DNA of 64,000 nucleotides from an uncultured Caulobacter sp. (GTDB lineage Bacteria; Pseudomonadota; Alphaproteobacteria; Caulobacterales; Caulobacteraceae). The notes below the pieces were generated by a model, which did no database searches, had not been told where the DNA came from, and saw nothing but the letters and a program-made list of their open reading frames with translations. Of the stretch, positions 1 to 8,522 are shown in pieces (the stretch's first letter is position 1; every line of letters begins with the position of its first letter). A program made the translations under genes and the position numbers. The stretch spans positions 372,001 through 436,000 of the forward strand of contig CAJYMH010000031.1 in the NCBI GenBank assembly GCA_913776195.1. The letters are read 5' to 3'.

Positions 1-1806
1 CGAAGCGGTGAACGGCGCGACGCTGTTATAGGCGTCGAACTGAGCTGTCTCCATGATCCGCGGATCGAAGGTGATGAAGTTCGTCGGTCCGGGAATGATG
101 AAACCGGCGAGGGCCGACTGCGGGATCAGCGATCCGGCTTGACCATTGCAGGGCTGGGCCGGGGTGGGCAGGACGCCGGTGGGGGTGATGCCGCCGCCGC
201 CGCAGACCGCCTGTTGCCAGCGCGCGCTGTTGTCCAGCGCCTGGATCGTGCGGCCCACATCGTCATAGGACACGCCGGCCCGCACGTTGACGCCGTCCTC
301 GGCGCCGAAGGTGACGTCGATCCGAGCGCCCTTGTTGGAGGTGACGCGCTTCTCATTTTGGATGTTCACGCGGCCGCCGGCCCACTGCCAGCCGAGGTTC
401 GGGTCGTTGAGGTTCAGCGAGCTCTTGATCGAGGGGTAAGGCCCGGACGTGTTGTCGTAATCGACCGTCGTGAAGGGCGAATTGATCAGGATCGTCGGCG
501 CTTCACGGAAGAAGATCGACCGGCTCAGATTGGCCTGGGCGTCGATGCGCAGCCAATCGTTCGGACGCCAGGTGCCGCCGGGGTTAAAGTTGTAGAACTC
601 CACCTCCTCGTCATACGGGCGATATTCGAGGAAGAACTGCGAGTTGAGGAAGGTGCCCTTGGTGACGACGTTGTTGCTGTCGACCTGCACGCCGACCGGA
701 ACCATGGCGTTCGAGTTCCGAACGATCCAGTTCATGTCGATGCGCTGGAACTCCCGGTTCGCCTTCCCGTAGAGGGTGTCGAAGTAGAAGTTCATGGAGT
801 CGTTCGGACGCCATTCGAAAGACAGCAGGGCGGAGTTGCGGTCGCGATCGCCGTAGCTGACCGACTCGCGGCCCAGGCGCGGGATCAGGCCGTCCGAAAG
901 CTGAACCAGGCTGGTGCCCGGGTTCAGCGACTGCAGCACCGCTGGGGTGATGGCCGCACCGGGAACCAGGCCGTTGCTGGTCACGCCGGCCGGAACCGTC
1001 GAGGCGAAATTGAAGCCGTTGCCGCCGTTGGTGTTGCATCCCGGGCAGGTCAGGTTGGCGTTAGTCCAGCCGATGGTCTCGAAGCCGTCGGTTCGGCTCT
1101 TGTTGCGGACGAAGGCCACGCCCGCCAGGACGCCGACCTCGCCGATCCCGGTCTCCCAGGTGTCGCTGGCGATCAGGGCGCCGCGCGGCGTCACCTTCTC
1201 GGCGATGGAGTTGTAGCTCCCTTGCATCGAATAGGTGATCTGCCGGCCCTTGTAGTCGAAAGGCCGCGCGCTGCGCATGTTGACCACGCCGGCCACGCCG
1301 CCCTCGACGGTGCTGGCCACCGGCGTCTTGTTCACGTCCAGACGGGTGAACAGTTCGGTGGGGAACAGGTCGAGGTCGACTTCGCGGTTCTGATTCTGCG
1401 AGTCGGTGCGGCCCGACGAGGCCACGGCGATCTGCGCGCCGTTGAGCAGGACCTTGGTGAAGTTGGTGCCCAGGCCCCGGACAGAGACGTTCAGGCCTTC
1501 ACCGTTGATTTCGCGGGTCAGCTGGACGCCGGGAATCCGGTTCAGCGACTCGGCGAGGTTAAGGTCGGGAAACTTGCCGATGTCCTCGGCGAAGATGGAG
1601 TCGCTGAAGCCCACCGATTCGCGCTTGGCGTTGGTCGAGCTGATCAGAGCGCCGCGGAAGCCGGTGACGATCACCTCTTCGACGGTCGAGTCGTCCGCCG
1701 GCGCGGTCTGCGCGAAAACGGCGGAGGTCAGACCGCCGCTGAGGAAGGTCGCTCCCAGCAGCGCGGCCTTCGCGCGCGCAATTATCCTGCGGTTTGAAGT
1801 ACGCAT
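1..1806 (-). CDS. TonB-dependent receptor, Caulobacter/Xanthomonas type (3' end cut by window)
   Basis: Outer-membrane, TonB-energised uptake channel. The frame is open from an ATG at 1804-1806 to the window edge, giving the first 602 residues. A signal peptide ends near AFAQ (about residue 33), followed by a TonB-box region EEVIVTGFRGA and a plug domain with IPGVQLTRE, VSVRGLG and a GGVAGVVNMRSARPF segment typical of the TonB-Xanth-Caul subfamily. Members of this subfamily are usually about 900-1000 residues, so roughly a third is missing. A purine-rich AAGGGGA lies upstream of the start. The gene is divergent from the LacI-type regulator, and operator-like palindromes lie between them, so import of a xylose-containing or other plant saccharide is a reasonable inference. 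The substrate cannot be read from the sequence. Confidence 0.9.
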   Translation of the reverse strand, partial: MRTSNRRIIARAKAALLGATFLSGGLTSAVFAQTAPADDSTVEEVIVTGFRGALISSTNAKRESVGFSDSIFAEDIGKFPDLNLAESLNRIPGVQLTREINGEGLNVSVRGLGTNFTKVLLNGAQIAVASSGRTDSQNQNREVDLDLFPTELFTRLDVNKTPVASTVEGGVAGVVNMRSARPFDYKGRQITYSMQGSYNSIAEKVTPRGALIASDTWETGIGEVGVLAGVAFVRNKSRTDGFETIGWTNANLTCPGCNTNGGNGFNFASTVPAGVTSNGLVPGAAITPAVLQSLNPGTSLVQLSDGLIPRLGRESVSYGDRDRNSALLSFEWRPNDSMNFYFDTLYGKANREFQRIDMNWIVRNSNAMVPVGVQVDSNNVVTKGTFLNSQFFLEYRPYDEEVEFYNFNPGGTWRPNDWLRIDAQANLSRSIFFREAPTILINSPFTTVDYDNTSGPYPSIKSSLNLNDPNLGWQWAGGRVNIQNEKRVTSNKGARIDVTFGAEDGVNVRAGVSYDDVGRTIQALDNSARWQQAVCGGGGITPTGVLPTPAQPCNGQAGSLIPQSALAGFIIPGPTNFITFDPRIMETAQFDAYNSVAPFTAS

Positions 1807-1923
1807 GTTTCGTCCCCTTGTGCGCGCTCTGAGGCGCTTTTTGTTTATGCGGGCCGGCCCAGGAGGCTTGTTTCCTGCGCTCCCGCTGCGCCATCGCCGA
1901 GGGCCTCTGCAAGCCTCACGCAA

Positions 1924-1937
1924 TGGTACCGGTCACA
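1924..1937. promoter_or_regulatory. Probable XylR (LacI-type) operator
   Basis: TGGTACCGGTCACA, an imperfect palindrome centred on ACCGGT. It matches the site before xylX (TGATACCGGTAACA) at 12 of 14 positions. CpG-centred even palindromes are the usual LacI-family operator form. Its place between the receptor and the regulator suggests control of one or both. Confidence 0.55.
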
Positions 1938-1997
1938 TGAAAAGCGGTACTAGGTCAGTTCTCGGATGTCAAGTTGGTCTAACAGTGTCTTCTCCAG

Positions 1998-2008
1998 TGG
2001 TCAGACCA
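1998..2008. promoter_or_regulatory. Perfect palindrome TGGTCAGACCA, GntR-type operator-like
   Basis: An exact 11-base palindrome of the TGGT-N3-ACCA form used by many FadR-subfamily GntR regulators. The owning regulator is not in the window. A related TTGGTCAGTCCAA occurs before the oxidoreductase operon at 39518-39530. Confidence 0.35.
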
Positions 2009-2142
2009 TAGGGCTTGCGGTTCCGTTCGCTTCGTGGTTCTGGTCTGATGAAGAAGTCTTCCGAAGGTCCGCCTTGCGCGTGTCCCGCCCAGGAAGCGAG
2101 AAAAGCGGAGACGAGCCCGGCTCGTCTTGGTCGGAGGAACAG

Positions 2143-3189
2143 GTGCAGCAGAAGGTAGCCCGTCGACAGGGAGGCGGATCGACCATCCGCGACGTGGCCC
2201 GTCAGGCTGGTGTCTCCCCGATGACGGTCTCGCGCGTGATCAACGGCGAGAAGAGCGTCCGCGACTCCACGCGTGAGACGGTGACCGCCGCGATCCGCGA
2301 CCTGAACTATGCGCCGAACCCCGCCGCCCGCAGCCTGGCCAGCGCCGAGCTGGTCCGCATCGGCCTGCTCTACAGCAACCCCTCCGCCGCCTATCTCAGC
2401 GAGTTTCTGGTGGGCGGTATGGAGCAGACCAGCCGTAGCGGCGCCCAGCTGATCATCGAGCGCTGCGACGAAGGCGGCGAGGCGGAGGCCGCCGAGAAAC
2501 TGGTCGGCATGGGCGTCGACGGCATCATCCTGCCGCCCCCGATCTGCGATTCCGAGGCTGTCCTGCAGACCCTGGCCAAGTCGCGCACGCCCGCCGTGGC
2601 GGTGGCGACCGGGCATCCCGCGGCATCGACATCGGCCGTCCGGATCGACGACCGCGCCGCCGCCGAGGCCATGACCCAGCACCTCATCGATCTGGGTCAT
2701 CGCCGTATCGGCTTCATCAAGGGGCATCCGAACCAAACCGCCAGCGCCCAGCGATATGAGGGCTACCTGACCGCCCTTTCGCGCGCCGGCCTTGCGGCGG
2801 ACGTCGCGCTGGTGGCCCAGGGCTACTTCACCTACCGCTCGGGCCTCGAAGCTGCGGACCAGCTGTTGGGCCTCCCTTCGCCGCCGACCGCGATCTTCGC
2901 CAGCAACGACGACATGGCCGCCGCCACCGTGGCCGTGGCCCACCGTCTGGGGCTGGACGTTCCGCGCGACCTTACGGTCTGCGGGTTCGACGACAGCGCC
3001 TTGGCGACCACCATCTGGCCGGAGCTGACCACCATCCGCCAGCCCATCGCCGACATGTCGCGCGAAGCGGTGACCGTTCTGATCGAAGAAATCCGCGCCC
3101 GGCGCTCCGGCGAATCGACCCCGCGCCGGCGGACGCTGCTCGACTTCACCCTCATCCGACGCCAGTCCGACGGCCGCCCAAAGGATTGA
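2143..3189 (+). CDS. xylR: LacI-family transcriptional regulator, likely xylose repressor XylR
   Basis: 348 residues. The start is set at GTG 2143 because GGAGGA (2133-2138) sits just before it and the helix-turn-helix begins soon after. The LacI-type HTH reads TIRDVARQAGVSPMTVSRVI (about residues 14-33) with the hinge helix APNPAARSLAS. A periplasmic-binding-protein-like sensor domain follows, with DGIILPPP, GHRRIGFIKG, FASNDDMAAA and a CGFDD segment. It lies 76 bases before xylX on the same strand, and similar palindromes flank both genes. In C. crescentus the known XylR controls xylose genes but, as I recall, is encoded away from the operon; here the regulator is linked. Regulation of this operon is inferred from position and sites, and the effector is not proved. 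Confidence 0.75.
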   Translation: MQQKVARRQGGGSTIRDVARQAGVSPMTVSRVINGEKSVRDSTRETVTAAIRDLNYAPNPAARSLASAELVRIGLLYSNPSAAYLSEFLVGGMEQTSRSGAQLIIERCDEGGEAEAAEKLVGMGVDGIILPPPICDSEAVLQTLAKSRTPAVAVATGHPAASTSAVRIDDRAAAEAMTQHLIDLGHRRIGFIKGHPNQTASAQRYEGYLTALSRAGLAADVALVAQGYFTYRSGLEAADQLLGLPSPPTAIFASNDDMAAATVAVAHRLGLDVPRDLTVCGFDDSALATTIWPELTTIRQPIADMSREAVTVLIEEIRARRSGESTPRRRTLLDFTLIRRQSDGRPKD

Positions 3190-3232
3190 GTGCGATGAAA
3201 TTGTCTTGCCATGCGACCAGACCCCCTAGATT

Positions 3233-3246
3233 TGATACCGGTAACA
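3233..3246. promoter_or_regulatory. Probable XylR operator before xylX
   Basis: TGATACCGGTAACA; half-sites TGATACC and TGTTACC agree at 6 of 7 positions around the ACCGGT centre. It ends 19 bases before the xylX ATG, where bound repressor would block transcription. Confidence 0.6.
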
Positions 3247-3265
3247 GTCGGTGGAGGCCGCACCT

Positions 3266-4393
3266 ATGACCGCACTTATTCTCAGCTGCTTGCCGTCGGA
3301 CTTGAGCCAGGCTCTGCTCGTCGGCCGCGTCCAGCTGCCGGAAGGCCCGACGCCCGTGATGGTGGTCGAAGGCCGCCTGCGCGACGTGTCCTCCATTGCG
3401 CCGACGACCGCCGACTTGCTGTCTAGGTGGACCGGCTCCGTGCCAGCCGGCCGCGACCTGGGTCCGGTCCAGGATTTCGACTTCGCGGCCAATCCGCTGC
3501 TGGCTCCGGTGGACCTTCAATGCGTGAAGGCGGCGGGCGTGACCTTCGCCGTCTCCGCCGTGGAGCGCGTCATCGAGGAGCGGGCCCGGGGGGATTCCAG
3601 CGCCGCCCAGGCGATTCGAGACGCCCTTAGCGAACGCGTCGGCGCCGACATCCGCGCCGTGGTTCCCGGTTCGGAGGGCGCGGCCAAGCTGAAGAACGCC
3701 CTGATCGCCGACGGCCTTTGGTCGCAGTACCTGGAAGTGGCTATCGGTCCGGACGCCGAGATTTTCACCAAGGCTCCGGTGCTGTCGGCGGTCGGCCATG
3801 GGGCCAAGGTCGGCGTCCGCTCGGACTCCGCCTGGAACAACCCCGAGCCGGAGGTCGTGGTGGTCGTCGACGGCAAGGGCCGCATCCTCGGCGCCATGCT
3901 CGGCAACGACGTCAACCTGCGCGACTTCGAAGGCCGCAGCGCTCTGCTGCTCGGCAAGGCCAAGGACAACAACGCCGCCTGCGGCGTCGGCCCGTTCATC
4001 CGCCTGTTCGATGACAGCTTCACGCTCGACAACGTCCGCACGGCTCAGGTCGATCTTAAGATCACCGGGCCGGAAGGCTACGTGCTTGAGGGCCGCAGCT
4101 TCATGGACCAGATCAGCCGCGATCCCGCCGAGCTGGTTCGCCAAGCCATGAGCGAGCATCACTATCCCGACGGCTTCGCCCTGTTCCTCGGCACCCTGTT
4201 CGCCCCAACCCAGGATCGCGATGCGCCGGGGAAGGGTTTCACCCACAAGGTCGGCGACGTGGTTCGTATCTCCAGCCCCTTGCTGGGCGTGCTGGAGAAC
4301 GAGGTCGTCTTCTCCAAGGATGCGCCGGCCTGGCGTTTCGGCATCAGCGACCTGATGCGCAATCTCGCCGCCCGCGGTCTGCTCAAGGCCTAG
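3266..4393 (+). CDS. xylX: 2-keto-3-deoxy-D-xylonate dehydratase (XylX), FAH-fold
   Basis: 375 residues, close to the family length. It converts 2-keto-3-deoxy-D-xylonate to alpha-ketoglutaric semialdehyde in the Weimberg pathway. GGAGG (3253-3257) supports the ATG at 3266. The C-terminal half has the fumarylacetoacetase-type fold, with GNDVNLRDFEGRSALLLGKA, KDNNAACGVGPFI and a late GKGFTHKVGDVVRISS. The N-terminal part is the XylX/KdpD-type extension. It leads a same-strand series xylX, xylB, xylD, sugar transporter. The usual xylA (semialdehyde dehydrogenase) and xylC (lactonase) of the C. crescentus operon are not interleaved here. Confidence 0.88.
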   Translation: MTALILSCLPSDLSQALLVGRVQLPEGPTPVMVVEGRLRDVSSIAPTTADLLSRWTGSVPAGRDLGPVQDFDFAANPLLAPVDLQCVKAAGVTFAVSAVERVIEERARGDSSAAQAIRDALSERVGADIRAVVPGSEGAAKLKNALIADGLWSQYLEVAIGPDAEIFTKAPVLSAVGHGAKVGVRSDSAWNNPEPEVVVVVDGKGRILGAMLGNDVNLRDFEGRSALLLGKAKDNNAACGVGPFIRLFDDSFTLDNVRTAQVDLKITGPEGYVLEGRSFMDQISRDPAELVRQAMSEHHYPDGFALFLGTLFAPTQDRDAPGKGFTHKVGDVVRISSPLLGVLENEVVFSKDAPAWRFGISDLMRNLAARGLLKA

Positions 4394-4426
4394 GGCGATG
4401 ATCCATTTCCAAGCAAAGGGCGCAAA

Positions 4427-5170
4427 GTGAGCGCGATTTATCCCAGCCTGAAGGGCAAACGCGTCGTCGTCACCGGCGGCGGCTCCGGCATCGGAGCCGG
4501 CTTGGTCGAGGGCTTCGTGCGTCAGGGCGCAGAGGTGCACTTCCTGGATATCGCCGAGGCGGACTCGCAAGCCTTGGCGAGCACGTTGAGGGACGCGCCC
4601 ATCGCGCCGGTGTTCCACAAGTGCGACCTGACCGACACCGACGCGATCGCCGCCGTCTTCGCCGCCATCGGCGAGGTGGAGGTTCTGGTCAACAACGCGG
4701 GCAATGACGACCGCCACACCCTGGACGAGGTGACGCCCGCCTATTTTGACGAGCGCATCGCCGTCAACCTCAAGCACATGGTGTTCTGCGCCAAGGCCGT
4801 GGTCCCCGCCATGAAAGCGGCTGGCAAGGGCGTCATCATTAACTTCGGCTCGATCTCCTGGCACCTGGGTCTGCCGGATCTGGTGCTCTATGAAACCGCC
4901 AAGGCGGGGATCGAAGGCATGACCCGCGCCCTCGCTCGCGAGCTGGGACCTGACGGCATCCGCGTCGTCTGCATCAACCCCGGCAACGTGAAGACCCCGC
5001 GCCAGATGAAGTGGTACACGCCGGAGGGCGAGGCCGAGATCGTCAGCCAGCAGTGTCTGAAAGGCCGTATCGAGCCGGCCGATGTCGCCTCGCTCGTGCT
5101 GTTCCTGGCCTCCGACGACGCGCGCTTCTGCACTGGTCACGAGTACTGGATCGACGCAGGTTGGCGCTGA
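4427..5170 (+). CDS. xylB: D-xylose 1-dehydrogenase (XylB), SDR family
   Basis: 247 residues with GTG start. It oxidises D-xylose to xylonolactone with NAD+. Classical short-chain dehydrogenase features: cofactor loop TGGGSGIG near residue 18, NNAGN near 90, catalytic Ser in FGSISW and the YETAK pair (Tyr/Lys). The C-terminus ends GHEYWIDAGWR. The opening residues SAIYPSLKGKRVVVTGGGSG fit Caulobacter XylB as I know it. It sits 33 bases after xylX and its stop overlaps the xylD start in an ATGA, indicating translational coupling. Confidence 0.9.
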   Translation: MSAIYPSLKGKRVVVTGGGSGIGAGLVEGFVRQGAEVHFLDIAEADSQALASTLRDAPIAPVFHKCDLTDTDAIAAVFAAIGEVEVLVNNAGNDDRHTLDEVTPAYFDERIAVNLKHMVFCAKAVVPAMKAAGKGVIINFGSISWHLGLPDLVLYETAKAGIEGMTRALARELGPDGIRVVCINPGNVKTPRQMKWYTPEGEAEIVSQQCLKGRIEPADVASLVLFLASDDARFCTGHEYWIDAGWR

Positions 5171-6951
5171 TGAGCACACGCCAGCCCAAACGCCCCTTCC
5201 GCTCACGCGACTGGTTCGCCGACCCCGCGCGCAGCGACATGACCGCTCTCTATCTGGAGCGGTTCATGAACTACGGCATCACGCCTCAGGAGCTGCGGTC
5301 CGGCCGGCCGATCATCGGCATCGCCCAGACCGGCTCGGACCTGTCGCCCTGCAATCGCATCCATGTGGAGCTGGCCAAGCGCACCGCCGCCGGCATCCGC
5401 GACGCGGGCGGCGTTCCGATGGAGTTTCCGGTCCATCCGATCTTCGAGAACTGCCGCCGTCCGACCGCCGCCCTCGACCGCAACCTGGCCTATCTCGGCC
5501 TGGTGGAAATCCTGCACGGCTATCCCATCGACGCGGTGGTCCTGACCACGGGCTGCGACAAGACCACCCCGTCGGGGATCATGGCCGCCTCAACGGTCGA
5601 TATTCCGGCCATCGTCCTGTCGGGCGGCCCCATGCTGGACGGCTGGCATGAGGGGGAACTGGTCGGCTCCGGCACGGTGATCTGGCGCTCGCGCCGCAAG
5701 CTCGCGGCGGGCGAGATCAACGAGGAAGAGTTCCTGGATCGCGCCTGCGCCTCGGCCCCCTCGGCCGGCCACTGCAACACCATGGGCACCGCCTCGACCA
5801 TGAACGCCGTGGCCGAAGCCCTGGGCCTGTCGCTGACCGGTTGCGCGGCCATTCCCGCGCCTTATCGCGAGCGTGGCCAGATGGCCTATGAGACCGGCCG
5901 CCGGATCGTCGAGATGGCCTATGAGGACCTGCGCCCCAGCCACATCCTGACCCGCCAGTCGTTCATCAACGCGATCAATGTGGTCACCGCCATCGGCGGC
6001 TCTTCCAACGCCCAGCCGCACATCGTCGCCATGGCGCGCCACGCTGGGGTGGAGATCGGTCCCGAGGACTGGAGCGACGCCTACGACCTGCCGCTGATCG
6101 TCAACATGCAGCCGGCCGGCAAGTATCTGGGCGAGCGCTTCCACCGCGCCGGCGGCGTGCCGGCGGTGATGCACGAGCTGCTGGAGGCGGGAAAGATCGA
6201 CGGCGGCTGCCGCACAGTGACGGGCGAAACCCTTTCCCAGAACCTCCAGGGTCGTGTCACTCACGACCGCGAGGTGATCACGCCCTACGACCAGCCCCTG
6301 CGCGACCGCGCCGGTTTCCTGGTGCTGAAGGGCAATCTGTTCGACTTCGCCATCATGAAGACGAGCGTGATCTCCGAAGGCTTCCGCGAACGCTATCTGA
6401 GCCGCCCTGGCCATGAAGGCGTGTTCGAGGCGAAGGCCGTCGTGTTCGATGGTTCGGATGACTACCACCATCGGATCAACGACCCGTCGCTGAACATCGA
6501 CGAGAACACCATCCTGGTGATCCGGGGCTCCGGTCCGCTGGGCTGGCCCGGCTCTGCCGAGGTGGTCAACATGCAGCCGCCGGACGCCCTGATCCAGCGC
6601 GGGATCATGAGCCTGCCGACCTTGGGCGACGGACGTCAGTCCGGCACCGCCGACAGCCCCTCGATCCTCAACGCCTCGCCCGAAAGCGCGGCGGGCGGCG
6701 GGCTGGCCTGGCTGCGAACCGGCGACATCATCCACATCGACCTCAACACGGGACGTTGCGACGCCCTGGTGGACGAGGCCGAAATCGCGCGGCGCAAGAC
6801 CGACCTGCCGGCGCCGCCGGTCCCGGAAAGCCAGACGCCGTGGGAGGAATTGTATCGCGAGAAGACCGGCCAGCTGGCCGAGGGGGGCGTGCTTGAGTTC
6901 GCCCTCAAATACCGACAAACCTCAAAGAAAACGCCGAGACATAACCACTAA
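5170..6951 (+). CDS. xylD: D-xylonate dehydratase (XylD), IlvD/Edd family
   Basis: 593 residues. It dehydrates D-xylonate to 2-keto-3-deoxy-xylonate using a [2Fe-2S] cluster and Mg2+. The family cysteines are visible in SPCNRIH (near residue 59), TTGCDKTTPSG (near 128) and SAGHCNTMGTASTMNA (near 199). Further IlvD/Edd signatures are IGGSSNAQPHI and RGSGPLGWPGSAEV. The ATG overlaps the xylB stop, so this is the third gene of the operon. Product and substrate order fit XylX directly. Length matches Caulobacter XylD closely. Confidence 0.92.
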   Translation: MSTRQPKRPFRSRDWFADPARSDMTALYLERFMNYGITPQELRSGRPIIGIAQTGSDLSPCNRIHVELAKRTAAGIRDAGGVPMEFPVHPIFENCRRPTAALDRNLAYLGLVEILHGYPIDAVVLTTGCDKTTPSGIMAASTVDIPAIVLSGGPMLDGWHEGELVGSGTVIWRSRRKLAAGEINEEEFLDRACASAPSAGHCNTMGTASTMNAVAEALGLSLTGCAAIPAPYRERGQMAYETGRRIVEMAYEDLRPSHILTRQSFINAINVVTAIGGSSNAQPHIVAMARHAGVEIGPEDWSDAYDLPLIVNMQPAGKYLGERFHRAGGVPAVMHELLEAGKIDGGCRTVTGETLSQNLQGRVTHDREVITPYDQPLRDRAGFLVLKGNLFDFAIMKTSVISEGFRERYLSRPGHEGVFEAKAVVFDGSDDYHHRINDPSLNIDENTILVIRGSGPLGWPGSAEVVNMQPPDALIQRGIMSLPTLGDGRQSGTADSPSILNASPESAAGGGLAWLRTGDIIHIDLNTGRCDALVDEAEIARRKTDLPAPPVPESQTPWEELYREKTGQLAEGGVLEFALKYRQTSKKTPRHNH

Positions 6952-7029
6952 CGCCAGCGGGACGCAGAGCGCGGGCGCATCGAGGAAACGGCCCACCTGC
7001 AAAGACAGGACACGGGCGGGAGAAAGCAA

Positions 7030-8463
7030 ATGGCAGGACCGACGGGGGGCTCCGGCCCCGACATCGCGGGCGGCGACCGCGTGAACATGGCCTTCATCGC
7101 CCTGATCGTGGCCGTCGCCACCATCGGCGGCTTCATGTTCGGCTACGACTCCGGCGTCATCAACGGGACGCAGGAAGGGCTTGAGGCGGCCTTCAATCTT
7201 TCGGCCTTGGGCACCGGCTTCAATGTCGGCGCGATCCTTCTGGGCTGCGCCTTCGGCGCCTTCGCCGCCGGCCGACTGGCCGACTTCCTGGGCCGCCGCA
7301 CGGTGATGCAGATCGCCGCCGTGCTGTTCATCATCTCGGCCGTCTGGGCCGGGGCGGCGGACACCTCGGCCCACTTCATCATCGCACGCTTCATCGGCGG
7401 TCTCGGCGTCGGCGCGGCCTCGGTGCTGTCGCCGGCCTATATTTCGGAAGTGACGCCCGCTTCGATCCGGGGGCGGCTGTCCTCGGTCCAGCAAATCATG
7501 ATCATCATCGGTCTGACCGGCGCCTTCGTGGCCAACTACATCCTGGCGGCCACGGCCGGCGGCTCGACCGCCGAGTTCTGGATGGGTTTCCCCGCCTGGC
7601 GCTGGATGTTCTGGCTGCAGGTCGTTCCGGCCGCCATCTATCTGCTGGCCCTGCTGGCGATCCCAGAAAGCCCCCGCTTCCTGGTGGTCAAGCGCAAGGA
7701 CGCCCAGGCCGCCGCCGTGCTGTCCAAGCTGTTCGGGGCGGGCGCGGGCGAGCGCAAGGTGGCCGAGATCCGCGCCACCCTCGCCGCCGACCACAAGCCG
7801 AAGTTCGCCGATCTGCTCGACCCGGCCACCCGCAAGGTGCGCCCGATCGTATGGGCCGGCCTGATCCTGGCCGTCTTCCAGCAGCTCGTCGGCATCAACA
7901 TCGTCTTCTACTACGGCGCGGTGCTGTGGCAGTCGGTCGGCTTCTCCGAGAATGACGCCCTGAAGATCAACATCCTGTCGGGCGTGCTCTCCATCGCCGC
8001 CTGCCTGGGCGCTATCTCGGTCATCGACAAGATCGGCCGCAAGCCGCTCTTGCTGATTGGTTCGGCGGGCATGTTCGTGACCCTGGCGGTTATGGCCTGG
8101 TGCTTCTCGCGCGCGACCACGGTCGACGGCGCTCTGCACCTGGATGACAGCACCGGGCTGATCGCGCTGATCGCGGCCAATGCCTATGTGGTGTTCTTCA
8201 ACCTCAGCTGGGGCCCCGTGATGTGGGTCATGCTGGGCGAGATGTTCCCTAACCAGATGCGTGGTTCGGCCCTTGCCGTCGCCGGCTTCGCTCAATGGAT
8301 CGCCAACTTCGCGATCTCGGTCAGCTTCCCAGCCATGGCGGCGGGGCTGGGGCTGGTGGTCACCTACGGCTTCTACGCGGTGAGCGCCTTAATATCGTAC
8401 TTCCTGGTCCAGGCCTGGGTGAAGGAGACCCGCGGCAAGGAGCTGGAGGACATGGCCGGCTAA
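7030..8463 (+). CDS. xylE: MFS sugar/H+ symporter, XylE/GalP-like xylose transporter
   Basis: 477 residues with about 12 membrane helices. Sugar-porter family motifs are present: GGFMFGYDSGVINGTQ in helix 1, RFIGGLGVGAAS, an EVTPASIRGRLSS loop, PESPRFL, QQLVGINIVFYYG in helix 7, DKIGRKPLLLIGS, and WGPVMWVMLGEMFPNQMRG. The ATG at 7030 follows a GGGAG. It lies 78 bases after xylD and probably brings xylose across the inner membrane for XylB. The specificity rests on context; related porters carry galactose, arabinose or inositol. Confidence 0.8.
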   Translation: MAGPTGGSGPDIAGGDRVNMAFIALIVAVATIGGFMFGYDSGVINGTQEGLEAAFNLSALGTGFNVGAILLGCAFGAFAAGRLADFLGRRTVMQIAAVLFIISAVWAGAADTSAHFIIARFIGGLGVGAASVLSPAYISEVTPASIRGRLSSVQQIMIIIGLTGAFVANYILAATAGGSTAEFWMGFPAWRWMFWLQVVPAAIYLLALLAIPESPRFLVVKRKDAQAAAVLSKLFGAGAGERKVAEIRATLAADHKPKFADLLDPATRKVRPIVWAGLILAVFQQLVGINIVFYYGAVLWQSVGFSENDALKINILSGVLSIAACLGAISVIDKIGRKPLLLIGSAGMFVTLAVMAWCFSRATTVDGALHLDDSTGLIALIAANAYVVFFNLSWGPVMWVMLGEMFPNQMRGSALAVAGFAQWIANFAISVSFPAMAAGLGLVVTYGFYAVSALISYFLVQAWVKETRGKELEDMAG

Positions 8464-8487
8464 GGCTGGTCACGCCCAGAAACGGCG

Positions 8488-8514
8488 CGGCCCGCGGGTC
8501 ATCCTCGCGGGCCG
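8488..8514 (+). terminator. Hairpin terminator after the xyl operon
   Basis: Nine-base perfect stem CGGCCCGCG / CGCGGGCCG with a nine-base loop, followed by TCTGCGTTCT rather than a strong T-run. It lies between convergent genes and may serve both. Confidence 0.55.
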
Positions 8515-8522
8515 TCTGCGTT

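Larger units (their letters stand above)
1807..2142. other. Intergenic control region between TonB receptor and LacI-type regulator
   Basis: A 336-base non-coding stretch between divergent genes. It holds a XylR-like palindrome (1924-1937), a perfect TGGTCAGACCA palindrome (1998-2008), and looser relatives such as TTGGTCTAACA at 1974-1984. A start further upstream for the regulator (GTG-type frame from 1966) would add about 59 residues with no family resemblance. Confidence 0.6.

Noticed and set aside
139..1797. 552-codon open frame on the plus strand
   Set aside because: Antisense to the TonB-dependent receptor, which has a signal peptide, TonB box and plug motifs.
3152..5206. Long open frame of 684 codons on the minus strand
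   Set aside because: It lies antisense to xylX and xylB, whose motifs are unmistakable. Long antisense frames are a by-product of high GC at third positions.
6922..8295. 457-codon open frame on the minus strand
   Set aside because: Antisense to the sugar transporter; composition is His/Gly/Asp-rich with no domain.
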